Shown here in pieces: positions 16,392 to 26,300 of a DNA stretch of 53,508 bases. Position 1 is the first letter of the stretch. Every line of letters starts with the position of its first letter. The notes below the pieces were generated by a model that made no database searches, had not been told where the DNA came from, and was given only the letters and a program-made list of their open reading frames with translations. The position numbers and the translations under genes are program-made. Source of the DNA: JAKACA01 sp050010115 (GTDB lineage: Bacteria > Actinomycetota > Acidimicrobiia > Acidimicrobiales > Bog-793); the NCBI GenBank assembly GCA_050010115.1, contig JBEKLQ010000016.1:1-53508 (forward strand), in the 5' to 3' direction.

Positions 16392-16398
16392 CCACCTC

Positions 16399-16404
16399 AC
16401 GCTA
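16399..16404 (-). promoter_or_regulatory. Putative leaderless -10 box (TAGCGT) of the TetR gene
   Basis: TAGCGT on the minus strand, seven bases before GTG at 16391. Since it includes part of the GTG at 16400, it argues that translation starts at 16391. Confidence 0.48.
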
Positions 16405-16426
16405 CCAGGCAGCCCGGAAATCTCTA

Positions 16427-16442
16427 CCTACCAGACGGTAGG
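16427..16442. promoter_or_regulatory. Candidate TetR operator, inverted repeat CCTACC-AGAC-GGTAGG
   Basis: Perfect six-base arms around a four-base spacer in the 72-base divergent region. It ends nine bases before the desaturase -10 box, so it covers the -35/spacer zone of that promoter. Similar TACC/GGTA-armed operators are known for TetR regulators; binding here is inference. Confidence 0.65.
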
Positions 16443-16451
16443 GAGTTTTGA

Positions 16452-16457
16452 TACGCT
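16452..16457 (+). promoter_or_regulatory. Putative leaderless -10 box (TACGCT) of the desaturase
   Basis: TACGCT, six bases before GTG at 16464 and just downstream of the candidate operator. No Shine-Dalgarno is present before the GTG. Confidence 0.5.
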
Positions 16458-16463
16458 TCCGAG

Positions 16464-17240
16464 GTGCCCAAGGTTCTCCTCGCCCTTCTCGTCGGTTTCG
16501 CCATCAGCCAGCTCGCCTTGCTCTGCACGACGATCTTCCTCCACCGGGCGCTCAGTCATAAAGCGCTCACCGTGGCGCCCCCCGTGCGGCTGGCGTTCCG
16601 GATCCTGCTGTGGATCACCACGGGCATCCGGCCCCGTGAGTGGGTGGCGGTGCACCGCCGGCATCATGCCTTCACCGACGTACCGGGGGATCCGCATTCG
16701 CCCGTGTTGTTGGGTTTCTGGAAGGTGCAGCTGGGCAATGTCTACCTGTACAAGAAGTCAGTCGCCGAGGGCGACGCCACGATGAAGTACGCCAAGGACC
16801 TACCTCCCGACCGGTTGGACCGCGTCCTGTTCGACCACGCGTTCATCGGGCTCGGGATCGGTATCGGGATCTTGTGCCTGGTCTTCGGCTGGCAGGTCGG
16901 GCTCATGGCCGCTGGTTTCCACACGGTCATCTACCTGTTGTTGAACGCGGCCGTGAACGCCGTCGGGCACACCTACGGGCGCAAGATCTACGAGAACAAC
17001 GCCCGGAATACCCAGTGGCTGGCGTGGCTCGCTGCCGGGGAGGGCCTTCACAACAACCACCATGCCGCTCCGACGTCTGCCAAGCTGGCCCTGCACCGCG
17101 GAGAGATCGATCCGGCCTGGTGGGTGATCCGGCTGCTCCAGCGGTCAGGACAGGCGAAGGTGCGCCTGAGTGGCGTACGGCTCGCGAGCGGCATGGTCGC
17201 AGAGCCGGCCGGACCCGAGCACCAGCTCACCTCCGGGTGA
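16464..17240 (+). CDS. Acyl-CoA/acyl-lipid delta-9-type fatty-acid desaturase
   Basis: Integral membrane di-iron desaturase of 258 residues. Seen: the three histidine boxes HRALSH, HRRHH and HNNHH in order, and hydrophobic segments at the N terminus (LLALLVGFAISQLALLCTTIFL), around IGLGIGIGILCLVFGW and LMAAGFHTVIYLLLNAAVNAVGH. This is the SCD/DesA3-type arrangement, inserting a cis double bond in long-chain acyl groups with oxygen and an electron donor. The protein is shorter than eukaryotic SCDs because it lacks extensions. GTG at 16464 is set by the -10 box spacing. It is divergent from a TetR gene, which probably controls membrane unsaturation. The transketolase gene starts 49 bases downstream. 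Confidence 0.93.
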   Translation: MPKVLLALLVGFAISQLALLCTTIFLHRALSHKALTVAPPVRLAFRILLWITTGIRPREWVAVHRRHHAFTDVPGDPHSPVLLGFWKVQLGNVYLYKKSVAEGDATMKYAKDLPPDRLDRVLFDHAFIGLGIGIGILCLVFGWQVGLMAAGFHTVIYLLLNAAVNAVGHTYGRKIYENNARNTQWLAWLAAGEGLHNNHHAAPTSAKLALHRGEIDPAWWVIRLLQRSGQAKVRLSGVRLASGMVAEPAGPEHQLTSG

Positions 17241-17276
17241 CGGTGGGCCGCTCGCGGCCGGGCCGAAGCACCCGAT

Positions 17277-17282
17277 TAGGCT
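17277..17282 (+). promoter_or_regulatory. Putative leaderless -10 box (TAGGCT) of tkt
   Basis: TAGGCT, seven bases before the GTG at 17290, within the 49-base gap after the desaturase gene. Confidence 0.5.
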
Positions 17283-17289
17283 CGCCGCT

Positions 17290-19302
17290 GTGGCCGAACT
17301 CGTGAGGGATCCAAAGCTCGAGCAGCGCGGCATCAACATCATTCGGGGCTTTGCTATGGATGCCCCGCAACGGGCGAACTCGGGTCACCCCGGGACGGCT
17401 ATGGCGCTCGCCCCCCTCGCTCACGTGCTGTTCACCCGGGTGCTCCAGTACGACGCCGCCCGGCCCCACTGGCCGGACCGGGACCGGTTCATCCTGTCGA
17501 ACGGCCATGCCTCGATCCTCCAGTACTCCATGCTGTACCTCACCGGCTACGGCCTGGAGCTCGAGGACCTGAAGCAGTTCCGCCAGTTCGACTCGTTGAC
17601 CCCGGGCCATCCGGAGGTGCGCCACCTGGACGGCGTGGAGGTGACGACCGGGCCACTCGGCCAGGGCTTCGCCCAAGGTGTGGGCCTCGCGATCGCCGAG
17701 CGGTTCTTGCGCCGCCGGTTCGGACCGGCGGTGTGCGACCACCATGTGTTCGCCTTCTGCGGCGACGGCGATTTGATGGAGGGTGTCAGCCACGAGGCGG
17801 CGTCTCTGGCGGGCCACCTCGGCCTCGGGCGCCTCGTGTACGTCTTCGACGACAACCACATCACGATCGACGGAGCCACGGAGCTCTCGACGTATGACGA
17901 TGTCGGGAAGCGTTTCGAGGCCTACGGGTGGCACGTGGTGCACCTCGGTGAAGTGGCCAACGACCTCGATGCCCTCGAAGGTGGGCTGCGAGCGGGCGTC
18001 GCCGAAGCTGACCGGCCGAGTCTCGTCATCCTGCGGAGCCACATCGGCTGGCCCTCTCCCCATCGCACGGACACCAAGGAGGCCCACGGCGAGGTCCTCG
18101 GTGTCGACGAGATCCGGGAGACGAAGGCACTGCTTGACCTCCCGCCCGATGAGGACTTCTACTCCCCCGCCGACGTCTTGGAGTACTACCGGGCAGCTGG
18201 ACGGCGCGGCCGCGAAGCACGGGAGGATTGGGAGCGGCGGCTCGCGCTGCTCAGCGAATCCGAACGGGCTGCCTACGAAGCAGGACTGAACGGCCGGGGT
18301 CTGCGGGGATGGGCCTCCACCCTGCCGACGTTCGAAGCCGGCAAGAAGCTTGCGACGCGCAAAGCCCTCAACCAGTGCGTGAACGCAACCGCCCGGGCGC
18401 TGCCGGCCCTCGTGGCCGGCTCTGCCGACCTCACGGGTAACACGGGCGTGAAACTGGACTCCGGTGAGCTGCAGTCGAACGCGACGCCCGGCGGCAACCA
18501 GATTCACTATGGCATCCGCGAGTTCGGCATGGCATCCGCGATGAACGGCATGGCGCTGCACGGCGGCGTCCTTCCCGTCGGCGGGACGTTCTTCGTGTTC
18601 AGCGACTACGCCCGTCCAGCGGTGCGGTTGGCGGCGATCTCTGAAGCCCACGTCGTGTACTTCTTCACCCACGACTCGATCGGCCTCGGCGAGGACGGTC
18701 CGACGCACCAGCCGATCGAACAGCTGGCGTCCTTGCGGGCGATGCCGGGGCTCCGGGTCATCCGGCCAGCGGACGGGAACGAGTGCGCGGCAGCCTGGCG
18801 CATCGCCGTTGACTCCGACGGACCCACCGCCTTGATCCTCACTCGCCAGGACATCCCCGGCTTGGAGGGGACCGTCGGCCTCGCCCCTTCGGGAGTGGAA
18901 CGAGGCGCGTACGTGTTGTCCGATCCCAGCGGGGAAGCGGGCGCACCGGAGCTCGACATCGTCCTCGTCGGAACCGGCAGCGAGGTGCAGCACTGTATTG
19001 TTGCGGCCGGGTTGCTCGCAGCCGAGGGCGTGCGCGCCCGGGTCGTCTCGTTCCCTTCGTGGGACTTGTTCACCGCCCAGGAGCCGTCCTACCAGGCGAG
19101 CGTGTTCCCCCCCGGCATCCCGCGCCTCGGGGTCGAGGCAGCGGCCTCATTCGGCTGGGATCGGTATGTGGATGCCACGGTGACGATCGATCGTTTCGGT
19201 GCATCCGCGCCGGGCTCGAGGAACATGGAGGAGTTCGGTTTCACCGGGGACCACGTTGCCGGCAGAGCCCGGGAGCTGCTGGCGGCGAGCAGCCGAGCAT
19301 GA
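17290..19302 (+). CDS. tkt: Transketolase
   Basis: Thiamine-diphosphate enzyme moving two-carbon units between sugar phosphates. 670 residues from GTG at 17290, normal for the family; the frame is open further upstream but overlaps the desaturase. Seen: HPGTAMALAPL with the conserved His, GPLGQG, the ThDP motif beginning GDGDLMEG at residue 158 and ending at DNHIT, the central EDGPTHQP box with the catalytic Glu-containing pyrimidine domain, and the C-terminal domain. tal and pgl follow in the same direction. Context is the pentose-phosphate pathway; zwf and opcA, often part of this operon in actinobacteria, are not here. Confidence 0.96.
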   Translation: MAELVRDPKLEQRGINIIRGFAMDAPQRANSGHPGTAMALAPLAHVLFTRVLQYDAARPHWPDRDRFILSNGHASILQYSMLYLTGYGLELEDLKQFRQFDSLTPGHPEVRHLDGVEVTTGPLGQGFAQGVGLAIAERFLRRRFGPAVCDHHVFAFCGDGDLMEGVSHEAASLAGHLGLGRLVYVFDDNHITIDGATELSTYDDVGKRFEAYGWHVVHLGEVANDLDALEGGLRAGVAEADRPSLVILRSHIGWPSPHRTDTKEAHGEVLGVDEIRETKALLDLPPDEDFYSPADVLEYYRAAGRRGREAREDWERRLALLSESERAAYEAGLNGRGLRGWASTLPTFEAGKKLATRKALNQCVNATARALPALVAGSADLTGNTGVKLDSGELQSNATPGGNQIHYGIREFGMASAMNGMALHGGVLPVGGTFFVFSDYARPAVRLAAISEAHVVYFFTHDSIGLGEDGPTHQPIEQLASLRAMPGLRVIRPADGNECAAAWRIAVDSDGPTALILTRQDIPGLEGTVGLAPSGVERGAYVLSDPSGEAGAPELDIVLVGTGSEVQHCIVAAGLLAAEGVRARVVSFPSWDLFTAQEPSYQASVFPPGIPRLGVEAAASFGWDRYVDATVTIDRFGASAPGSRNMEEFGFTGDHVAGRARELLAASSRA

Positions 19303-19353
19303 TGCGCGAGTTCGACAACGCCACGAGCCGATGGGCTCTGACAAGGAGGCAGC

Positions 19354-20487
19354 ATGACCAAGCTGCATGACCTCTACGACCTCGGGGGCCAGAGCCCCTG
19401 GATCGACAACCTGAAGCGGTCCTACCTGACGTCGGGGCGCCTGAGCGAGCTGATCGACCAGGGCATCCGGGGGCTCACCTCGAACCCGACGATCATGGCG
19501 AAGGCGATCGAGGCCGGCTCGGACTACGACGAGCAGTTCGGTGAGTCGATGGACAGCCACGGCGATGTCCTTGAGGCCTACTGGGATTTGGTCGTAACCG
19601 ACGTCGCCGAGGCCCTCGACCTCTTCGCACCGCTTCACGAGCACAGCCACGGGACCGATGGCTTCGTGTCGATCGAAGTCGCGCCTGACCTGGCACGCGA
19701 CACCGCAGGAACCATCGACGCTGCCCGTCATCTCCACGAGCGGATCGCTCGCCCGAACGTCCTCGTGAAGATCCCGGCCACCACCGAGGGCCTGCCGGCC
19801 GTCCGGCAGATGATCAGTGAGGGGCGCAGCATCAACGTGACCTTGATCTTCTCGATCCGGCGATACGAAGAGGTGATCGAGGCCTACCTCTCCGGTCTCG
19901 AGGAGTTCGCAGCCGCTGGCGGTGATCTGTCCTCTGTGGCGTCAGTGGCGTCGTTCTTCGTCAGCCGGGTCGACACCGAGACGGATCGGCGGCTCGGGGC
20001 CATCGCCGCAGACGACCCTGACTCGGCGCTCGCCGCCAAGGCGCGGTCACTCCGCGGCACGACCGCGGTGGCACAGGCGTGGCTCGCGTATGAGACCTTC
20101 GGCCGGCGTTTCAGCGGCTCGCGGTGGGACGCCCTCGCTGCCAAGGGCGCCCGCGTGCAACGGCCGCTCTGGGCGTCAACGTCCACGAAGAACCCCGAGT
20201 ACCCGGACCTCGTGTACGTCGACACGCTGATCGCTCCGCACACCGTGAACACGATGCCGGAGGACACCGTCGAGAGGTTCGCCGACCACGGCCAGGTGGC
20301 ACTCATGGGCGATAAGGAGTTCAGCCGTGCGAGGCTCGTGCTCGAAGGCCTCGAGAGCGTCGGCATCGACTTGGAGGACGTCGCGGAGGTTCTCGAAGAC
20401 GAAGGCGTGACCTCATTCGCGAAGTCCTTCGACGAGCTGATCGAACGCCTCGAGAACAAGGCAGCCCAGCTAGGCCACCTCGCCTGA
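19354..20487 (+). CDS. tal: Transaldolase
   Basis: Transfers a dihydroxyacetone unit from sedoheptulose 7-phosphate to glyceraldehyde 3-phosphate. 377 residues, the longer actinobacterial type. Seen: N-terminal TKLHDLYDLGGQSPWIDNLKRSYL, GIRGLTSNPTIMAKAI, and the Schiff-base Lys139 in PNVLVKIPAT. Later DTLIAPHTVNTMPE matches the family. The start has a strong ribosome-binding site AAGGAGG six bases before ATG, 51 bases after tkt, so it is internal to the tkt-tal-pgl transcript. Confidence 0.96.
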   Translation: MTKLHDLYDLGGQSPWIDNLKRSYLTSGRLSELIDQGIRGLTSNPTIMAKAIEAGSDYDEQFGESMDSHGDVLEAYWDLVVTDVAEALDLFAPLHEHSHGTDGFVSIEVAPDLARDTAGTIDAARHLHERIARPNVLVKIPATTEGLPAVRQMISEGRSINVTLIFSIRRYEEVIEAYLSGLEEFAAAGGDLSSVASVASFFVSRVDTETDRRLGAIAADDPDSALAAKARSLRGTTAVAQAWLAYETFGRRFSGSRWDALAAKGARVQRPLWASTSTKNPEYPDLVYVDTLIAPHTVNTMPEDTVERFADHGQVALMGDKEFSRARLVLEGLESVGIDLEDVAEVLEDEGVTSFAKSFDELIERLENKAAQLGHLA

Positions 20488-20531
20488 GGCGCGGCAGGGG
20501 GACCCGGCGTAGCTGATGCCGTCATGTCGCC

Positions 20532-21230
20532 ATGAGTAGTCCGGCGTTGCCGGTGGTGCCCAACGGTGAGCTGCACCTCGTGGACGACGTACCGGCGGCC
20601 TTCGTCGACCTCGTGGCCGCCGAGTTCGCTGCCGCGTCCGAGCGGGCTGACGACAGGTTTCGGGTGGCGTTGTCGGGGGGTGAGACCGCCCGCCAGTGCT
20701 ACGAGCTGCTCGCCCGCACGACCGCGATCGACTGGGCCTCGGTCGATCTCTTCCTCGGCGACGAGCGATGCGTCCCCGCCGATGACCCCGCCTCCAACCA
20801 GCGGCTCATCCGGGAGGCGCTGGTAGAGCGCATCGGCAACGCCGCCCGGCTCAACCCGATCATCTGTGATCAGCTGGGTTCCTACGCGGCGCTGCTCGAG
20901 TCTCAGCCGCCGCTCGACCTGGTGCACCTCGGCCTCGGGCCAGATGGCCACACGGCCTCGCTGTTCCCCGGCTCGGTGGCCCTCGACGCGCCACTCGGCT
21001 CTTTGGTTGTCCGCACCGAGGACCCGTCGGGGCGGAACCCGTTCGAGCGAGCGACGCTCACGTTCGAGGCGATCGCCCGCTCACGGCTTGTCGTGTTCAC
21101 CGTCGCCGGCTCGTCCAAGCACGAGGCGCTCGCCCGCGTGCTCGCCGGGGAGGACCTGCCCGCTGCCCGGGTGCGTGCCGAGCGGGTCCTGTGGCTGTGC
21201 GATCCGGAGGCCCTGGACGGCGCTTCATAA
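20532..21230 (+). CDS. pgl: 6-phosphogluconolactonase
   Basis: Hydrolyses 6-phosphoglucono-delta-lactone in the oxidative pentose-phosphate branch. 232 residues. Seen: VALSGGETARQCYELL, the DLFLGDERCVPADDPASNQ box with GDER, and LGLGPDGHTASLFPG, all diagnostic of the DevB/SOL family. ATG at 20532 lies 44 bases after tal. An out-of-frame ATG occurs eight bases upstream. Presence next to tkt and tal, without zwf, suggests that an ancestral PPP operon was split. Confidence 0.95.
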   Translation: MSSPALPVVPNGELHLVDDVPAAFVDLVAAEFAAASERADDRFRVALSGGETARQCYELLARTTAIDWASVDLFLGDERCVPADDPASNQRLIREALVERIGNAARLNPIICDQLGSYAALLESQPPLDLVHLGLGPDGHTASLFPGSVALDAPLGSLVVRTEDPSGRNPFERATLTFEAIARSRLVVFTVAGSSKHEALARVLAGEDLPAARVRAERVLWLCDPEALDGAS

Positions 21231-21245
21231 CCGAGGCCGCGAGCG

Positions 21246-21265
21246 GCAGCCGCCGGCTCGGCTGC
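21246..21265 (+). terminator. Hairpin between pgl and glgE
   Basis: GCAGCCG (21246-21252) and CGGCTGC (21259-21265) form a seven-base perfect stem around a six-base loop in the 121-base gap. No T-run follows, so it may be a Rho-dependent or weak terminator, or only an mRNA structure. Confidence 0.3.
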
Positions 21266-21337
21266 TCAAGCGCCCGCCGTGGCGGACGCGCCGCTGCCAT
21301 CAAGTGCAGGAGTCACCGCTGCGAGGCAAAAGGGCCC

Positions 21338-21343
21338 TAACAT
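21338..21343 (+). promoter_or_regulatory. Putative leaderless -10 box (TAACAT) of the glgE operon
   Basis: TAACAT, eight bases before GTG at 21352, after the pgl-glgE hairpin. It would make glgE-treS/mak-malQ-glgB a unit separable from tkt-tal-pgl. Confidence 0.45.
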
Positions 21344-21351
21344 TCGCCGCC

Positions 21352-23358
21352 GTGAAGGAGACCTCGTCAGCGCCGCGACGGCTTCCTGCGCGAGTCCCCG
21401 ACGTCGTCGTCGAAGCGATCGAGCCGTACGTCGACTGCGGGCGCTTTGCTTGCAAGGCGGTCGTCGGCGATCCCCTCGCGGTCAGCGCCGATGTCTTTGC
21501 CCACGGGCACGACGTGGTCCGCGCCGTCGTCCGCTCTCGCCGCCCTGGAACTCGCCTCTGGCGTGAGTCAGCGATGACGCATCTGGGCAACGACCGCTTT
21601 GCCGGGACGATCGTGCCGAGCTCCGAAGGCCTGTTGGAGATCGAGGTGGCCGGCGCGATTGATGAGTTGGCGACGTGGACCCGTGATGTGAGGCGCCGTC
21701 TAGAAGCCGGCCGCCCCGACTCCTTCGACGGCGAGATCGGCGCGAGGCTGTTGAGTGAAGCAGCAGACGACCTGCAGGCGGCCTCGAACAAGTCAGCCGA
21801 TCCGGCCAACAAGACGGCGGTGGCGGCGATCCGTGAGCTGGTGGAGCGCGTCACCACGTCCTTCGACCTCGACGCCCTCGTCTCTATCGACGAAGTGAGT
21901 GAGGCCCTCGCCGGGCGGCGCATTGGTGGCCATGCGACCGCGGCCGTGCGCTTTACCGCCGCCGTGGCGCCGCCGAAGGCTGCGTTCTCCACCTGGTACG
22001 AGTTGTTCCCGCGATCGGCGAGCCTCGATCACCGACGGCCCGGACGGTTGGCGGACGTGATCGACCGGCTCGACTATGTCGCCCAGCTCGGCTTCGACGT
22101 GCTCTACCTGCCTCCCATCCACCCCATCGGCATCACGTCCCGGAAGGGCAAGGGCAACACCACCACTGCGGCACCGGGCGATGTCGGCAGCCCGTGGGCC
22201 ATCGGCGGACCAGCGGGCGGTCATGACGCCGTGGCCCCGGAGCTCGGCACGATGGCCGACTTCGATCGACTCGTGACAGAGGCCAAGCGCTACGGCATCG
22301 ACATCGCGATGGACCTGGCGTTCCAATGCTCACCCGACCACCCTTGGGTGGGCGAGCACCCCGACTGGTTCCGGCACCGCCCCAATGGGACGATCGCCTG
22401 CGCCGAGAACCCGCCGAAGCGCTATGACGACATCTACCCGATCGACTTCCACACGGCCGACCGCGAAGGCTTGTGGCGGGCGCTCCACTCCGTGACGAGG
22501 TCGTGGGCCGATCGCGGGGTGCGGATCTTCCGTGTCGACAACCCACACACCAAGCCATTCGCGTTCTGGGAGTGGCTCATCGCCGAGATCAAACGCGACT
22601 ACCCCGGGACGGTCTTCCTCTGCGAGGCCTTCACGCGGCCAAAGGTGATGCACCGCTTGGCAAAGCTCGGCTTCGACCAGTCGTACACCTACTTCGCGTG
22701 GCGCTACCAGAAGTGGGACCTGACCGAGTACTTCGAGGAGCTCGCCCACGGGCCGGGCCAGTCGTACTTCCGTCCGAACGTCTGGCCCAACACGCCGGAC
22801 ATCCTGGCTCGGAGCCTCCAGCACGGCGGCCACGCATCGTTCATCGCTCGCCTCGTCTTAGCCGGCGGGCTTTCCGCCAACTACGGCATCTACGGCCCGG
22901 TGTTCGAGCTGATGTGGGACACGCCCGCCGCGCCCGGCAGTGAGGAGTACCTCCACTCTGAGAAGTACGAGGTGCACCACCACGACTGGGACGACCCCCG
23001 GAGCCTGCGCGAGCTCGTCGCCCGGGTGAACCTCGCCAGGCGCGCACATCCCGCGCTGCAGCGTGACCGCGGCCTACGGTTCCTCCCGGTGGACAACGAG
23101 CAGATCATCGCGTGGCGCAAATGCGACGACTCGGGGCGCGACATCGTGATCGGCGTGGTGAATCTCGATCCAGGCTGGGTGCAGATGGGTTTCGTCGAGG
23201 TGGATCTCGCCGATCTCGGGATCGCCCAAGGCGAGACCTTTGACGCCCGCGACGTCCTGACCGGCGCCAACTACCGCTGGCAGGCGGGACGCAACTTTGT
23301 GAGACTCGAACCGGACGCAGTCCCCGCTCACCTCCTCGTGCTGGAGCGCGCACCGTGA
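21352..23358 (+). CDS. glgE: Alpha-1,4-glucan:maltose-1-phosphate maltosyltransferase GlgE
   Basis: GH13_3 enzyme extending alpha-1,4-glucan with maltosyl units from maltose 1-phosphate. 668 residues. Seen: N-terminal beta-sandwich domain, the GlgE-type segment KAAFSTWYELFPRSAS, LYLPPIHPIG, the nucleophile Asp396 in FRVDNPHTKP and the acid/base Glu425 in CEAFTRP. The spacing of 29 residues equals that of the characterised Streptomyces enzyme as I recall it (D394/E423). GTG at 21352 is chosen because the frame upstream is antisense-like to pgl and lacks family sequence. The stop overlaps treS-mak as GTGA. It is the committed step of the TreS-Mak-GlgE route. Confidence 0.95.
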   Translation: MKETSSAPRRLPARVPDVVVEAIEPYVDCGRFACKAVVGDPLAVSADVFAHGHDVVRAVVRSRRPGTRLWRESAMTHLGNDRFAGTIVPSSEGLLEIEVAGAIDELATWTRDVRRRLEAGRPDSFDGEIGARLLSEAADDLQAASNKSADPANKTAVAAIRELVERVTTSFDLDALVSIDEVSEALAGRRIGGHATAAVRFTAAVAPPKAAFSTWYELFPRSASLDHRRPGRLADVIDRLDYVAQLGFDVLYLPPIHPIGITSRKGKGNTTTAAPGDVGSPWAIGGPAGGHDAVAPELGTMADFDRLVTEAKRYGIDIAMDLAFQCSPDHPWVGEHPDWFRHRPNGTIACAENPPKRYDDIYPIDFHTADREGLWRALHSVTRSWADRGVRIFRVDNPHTKPFAFWEWLIAEIKRDYPGTVFLCEAFTRPKVMHRLAKLGFDQSYTYFAWRYQKWDLTEYFEELAHGPGQSYFRPNVWPNTPDILARSLQHGGHASFIARLVLAGGLSANYGIYGPVFELMWDTPAAPGSEEYLHSEKYEVHHHDWDDPRSLRELVARVNLARRAHPALQRDRGLRFLPVDNEQIIAWRKCDDSGRDIVIGVVNLDPGWVQMGFVEVDLADLGIAQGETFDARDVLTGANYRWQAGRNFVRLEPDAVPAHLLVLERAP

Positions 23359-26300
23359 GCCCGACGTCGAGCAACCCCCTGTTCAACATCGGTGAGGGAG
23401 CGGACTGGTACAAGGACGCCATCTTCTACGAGCTTCACGTCCGGGCGTTCGCTGACTCCGACAGTGACGGGCGCGGGGACTTCCGCGGCCTTGCACACCG
23501 ACTCGACTACCTCCACCAGCTCGGTGTCACGGCGCTGTGGCTCCTGCCCTTCTACCCGTCCCCGCTCCGGGACGACGGCTACGACATCGCCGACTACACG
23601 AGCATCCATCCCGACTACGGGACGCTCGCCGACTTCAAGCGGTTCGTCGACGAAGCGCACAAACGCGACATGAGGGTCATCACCGAGCTTGTGCTGAACC
23701 ACACCTCTGACCAGCACCCGTGGTTCCAGCGCGCCCGGCGCTCGCCCCGACCTAGCAGCTACCGGGACTTCTACGTCTGGAGCGACACGACGGATCTCTA
23801 CTCCCAGGCGCGGATCATCTTCCGGGACTTCGAGACCTCCAACTGGACCTGGGATCCGGTGGCCGAAGCCTACTACTGGCATCGCTTCTACTCGCACCAA
23901 CCCGACCTCAACTTCAGCAACCCAGCCGTCCACACCGCAGTCCTCAGAGCAGTCGACTTCTGGCTGCGCCTTGGGGTCGACGGGCTCCGGCTCGACGCCG
24001 TCCCGTACCTGTACGAGGAGGACGGCACCGACTGCGAGAACCTCCCGGAGACCCACGCCTTCCTGGCGAAATTACGCCGGCACATTGACGAGCGCTTCCC
24101 CGGAAGGATGCTGCTGGCCGAGGCGAACCAGTGGCCCGACGATGCCTGCGCGTACTTCGGGAAGGGCGACGAGTGCCATATGGCGTTCCACTTCCCCCTC
24201 ATGCCCCGGCTGTTCATGGGCTTGCGGATGGAGGATCGCTTCCCGATCATCGACATCCTGCAGCAGACGCCCGAGATCCCACCGGGGTGCCAATGGGCGG
24301 TGTTCCTCCGCAACCACGACGAGCTCACGCTCGAAATGGTGACCGACGAGGAGCGCGACTATATGTACCGCTCGTACGCGAGCGACCCGGCGATGCGCAT
24401 CAACCTCGGCATCCGGCGCCGGCTCGCCCCGCTGCTGCAGTTCCACCGGCAGAAGATAGAGCTGATGAACGGCCTGTTGATGTCCCTTCCCGGAACGCCG
24501 GTGCTCTACTACGGAGACGAGATCGGCATGGGGGACAACGTCTATCTCGGCGACCGCAACAGCGTGCGCACGCCGATGCAGTGGAACGCGGATCGAAATG
24601 CCGGGTTCTCGACGGCGAACCCGCAGCGGCTGTTCCTCCCGGTCAACGTCGACCCGCAGTGCCACTACGAGTCCGTGAACGTGGAGGCGCAGTCGGACAA
24701 CCCCGACTCCTTGCTCCGCTGGGTGCGCCGCCTGATCGCCTTGCGCAAGCGCCACCCGGTCTTCGGACGCGGGCGCATGGAATTCGTGCACTCGGACAAC
24801 CCGAGGGTGCTCTCGTTCATCCGGGGCGACGGGCACGAGGAGGTGCTCGTGGTCGCGAACCTGTCTCGCTTCGCGCAGTACGTCGAGCTCGACCTCGCCC
24901 CGCACCGCGGCGTGACGCCCCGCGAGTTGTTCGGTCAGACGACGTTCCCGATGATCGGCGAACTTCCGTACCTCGTCACCCTCGGCCCCCACTCGTTCTA
25001 CTGGCTCTCGCTCGGGGACCCGACGTCGGACCAGCACACGGGCGCCCACTCGATACCGAGCCTGCAGACTACGGGACCGTGGTGGAGGCTCACCGAGGAC
25101 AAGGAGCGACGAAGCTTCGAGGCGCTCCTGCCGGCGATCCTCAGGACCCGGCGCTGGTTCGGTGGCAAAGGTCGGCGGATCGCCCAGGCGACGGTGACCG
25201 ATCATGTGTCGGTCTCGCTCACAGGAGCTGCGGCGGACCGAGCCGAGCTGCTCCTCGTCAACGTCGAGTACCTCGACGGCGAGCCTGAGCGATACCTGCT
25301 GCCGGTGACCCACCTCGACGGCGAAGCGGCGAAAGCGCTCGTCCGCGACCATCCTGAAGGCGTGTTGTGCCTGCTCAGGACACCGGATGGTCCGGCCGGC
25401 ATCCTGGCGGACGCTCACTACGAGCCCGCCTTCGGCAAGGCCCTCGTCGGTCTGCTCACGGCCCGGCGCCGGCGCGGTGACGACACTGGTCCTCGCCTCG
25501 TCGGGTCCAGCGTCCCGTCCACGATGTTCTTGCTGGGCCGCATCCCTACCGGCCCTCGTTCGTTCGCGCGCGTCTCGGCCGCCGAGCAGTCCAACTCGTC
25601 GATGATCGTCGGGGACCCGGAGGGGTACAGGTGCATCGTGAAGACGCTGCGGAGAGTCGAGCCTGGAGCTCACCCAGAGGTGGAGGTCGGCCGAGTCCTC
25701 GCCTCCGCCGGCGCTACCTCCATCGCCGCCCGCCTCCTCGGAGACCTGGAGATCATCGGCTCGGACGGCTCGTCGACCGTCATCGCTTCGGTCCACGAGT
25801 TCGTGCCGCACGAGTCGAACGCCTGGGCGAGCACACTGCGCGCGGCCAGCTCGTTCCTCGAGACATGCGTCCCCCCTTCGTCAGGTGAGGACGTACAGCC
25901 GCTGCCGCCGCCACGGCCTGGAGGTTGGTTGGCGGGCGTAGCCGCAGGCAGGATCCCCGAGAGCACCGAGGCGCTGATGTCCGACCAGCTGAGCGCTGCC
26001 GACCTGCTCGGGCGACGGACGGCGGAGCTGCACGTGGCGCTCGCGGGAGGCGGGCCCGGAGGCACTGGCGTGACCGATCTCGGCGGCTTTGACTTCGAGC
26101 CCGAGCTGGTGACGCCCATGTCCCAGCGCTCGCTCTACCAGTCGATGCGCACGAGCGCCCGCCGGACACTCGTGCTGGCTCGCCAGCGCGCGAGGACGAT
26201 GTCGCCACGGGATCAGGCGCTCGCGAAGGACATTTGCGATGCCGAGGACGAGATGCTCGGGGCATTCCTCAGGCTGCTCGGGGTGAGACAGTCCAAGCGC

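Noticed and set aside
20866..21351. Long N-terminal extension of glgE
   Set aside because: The stretch overlaps pgl in another frame and has the Arg/Ser-rich composition of a shadow; the GTG at 21352 fits the family length and has a -10 box.
24072..25811. Long minus-strand open frame opposite treS-mak
   Set aside because: Same reason: shadow of a GC-rich gene with intact GH13 and kinase motifs.
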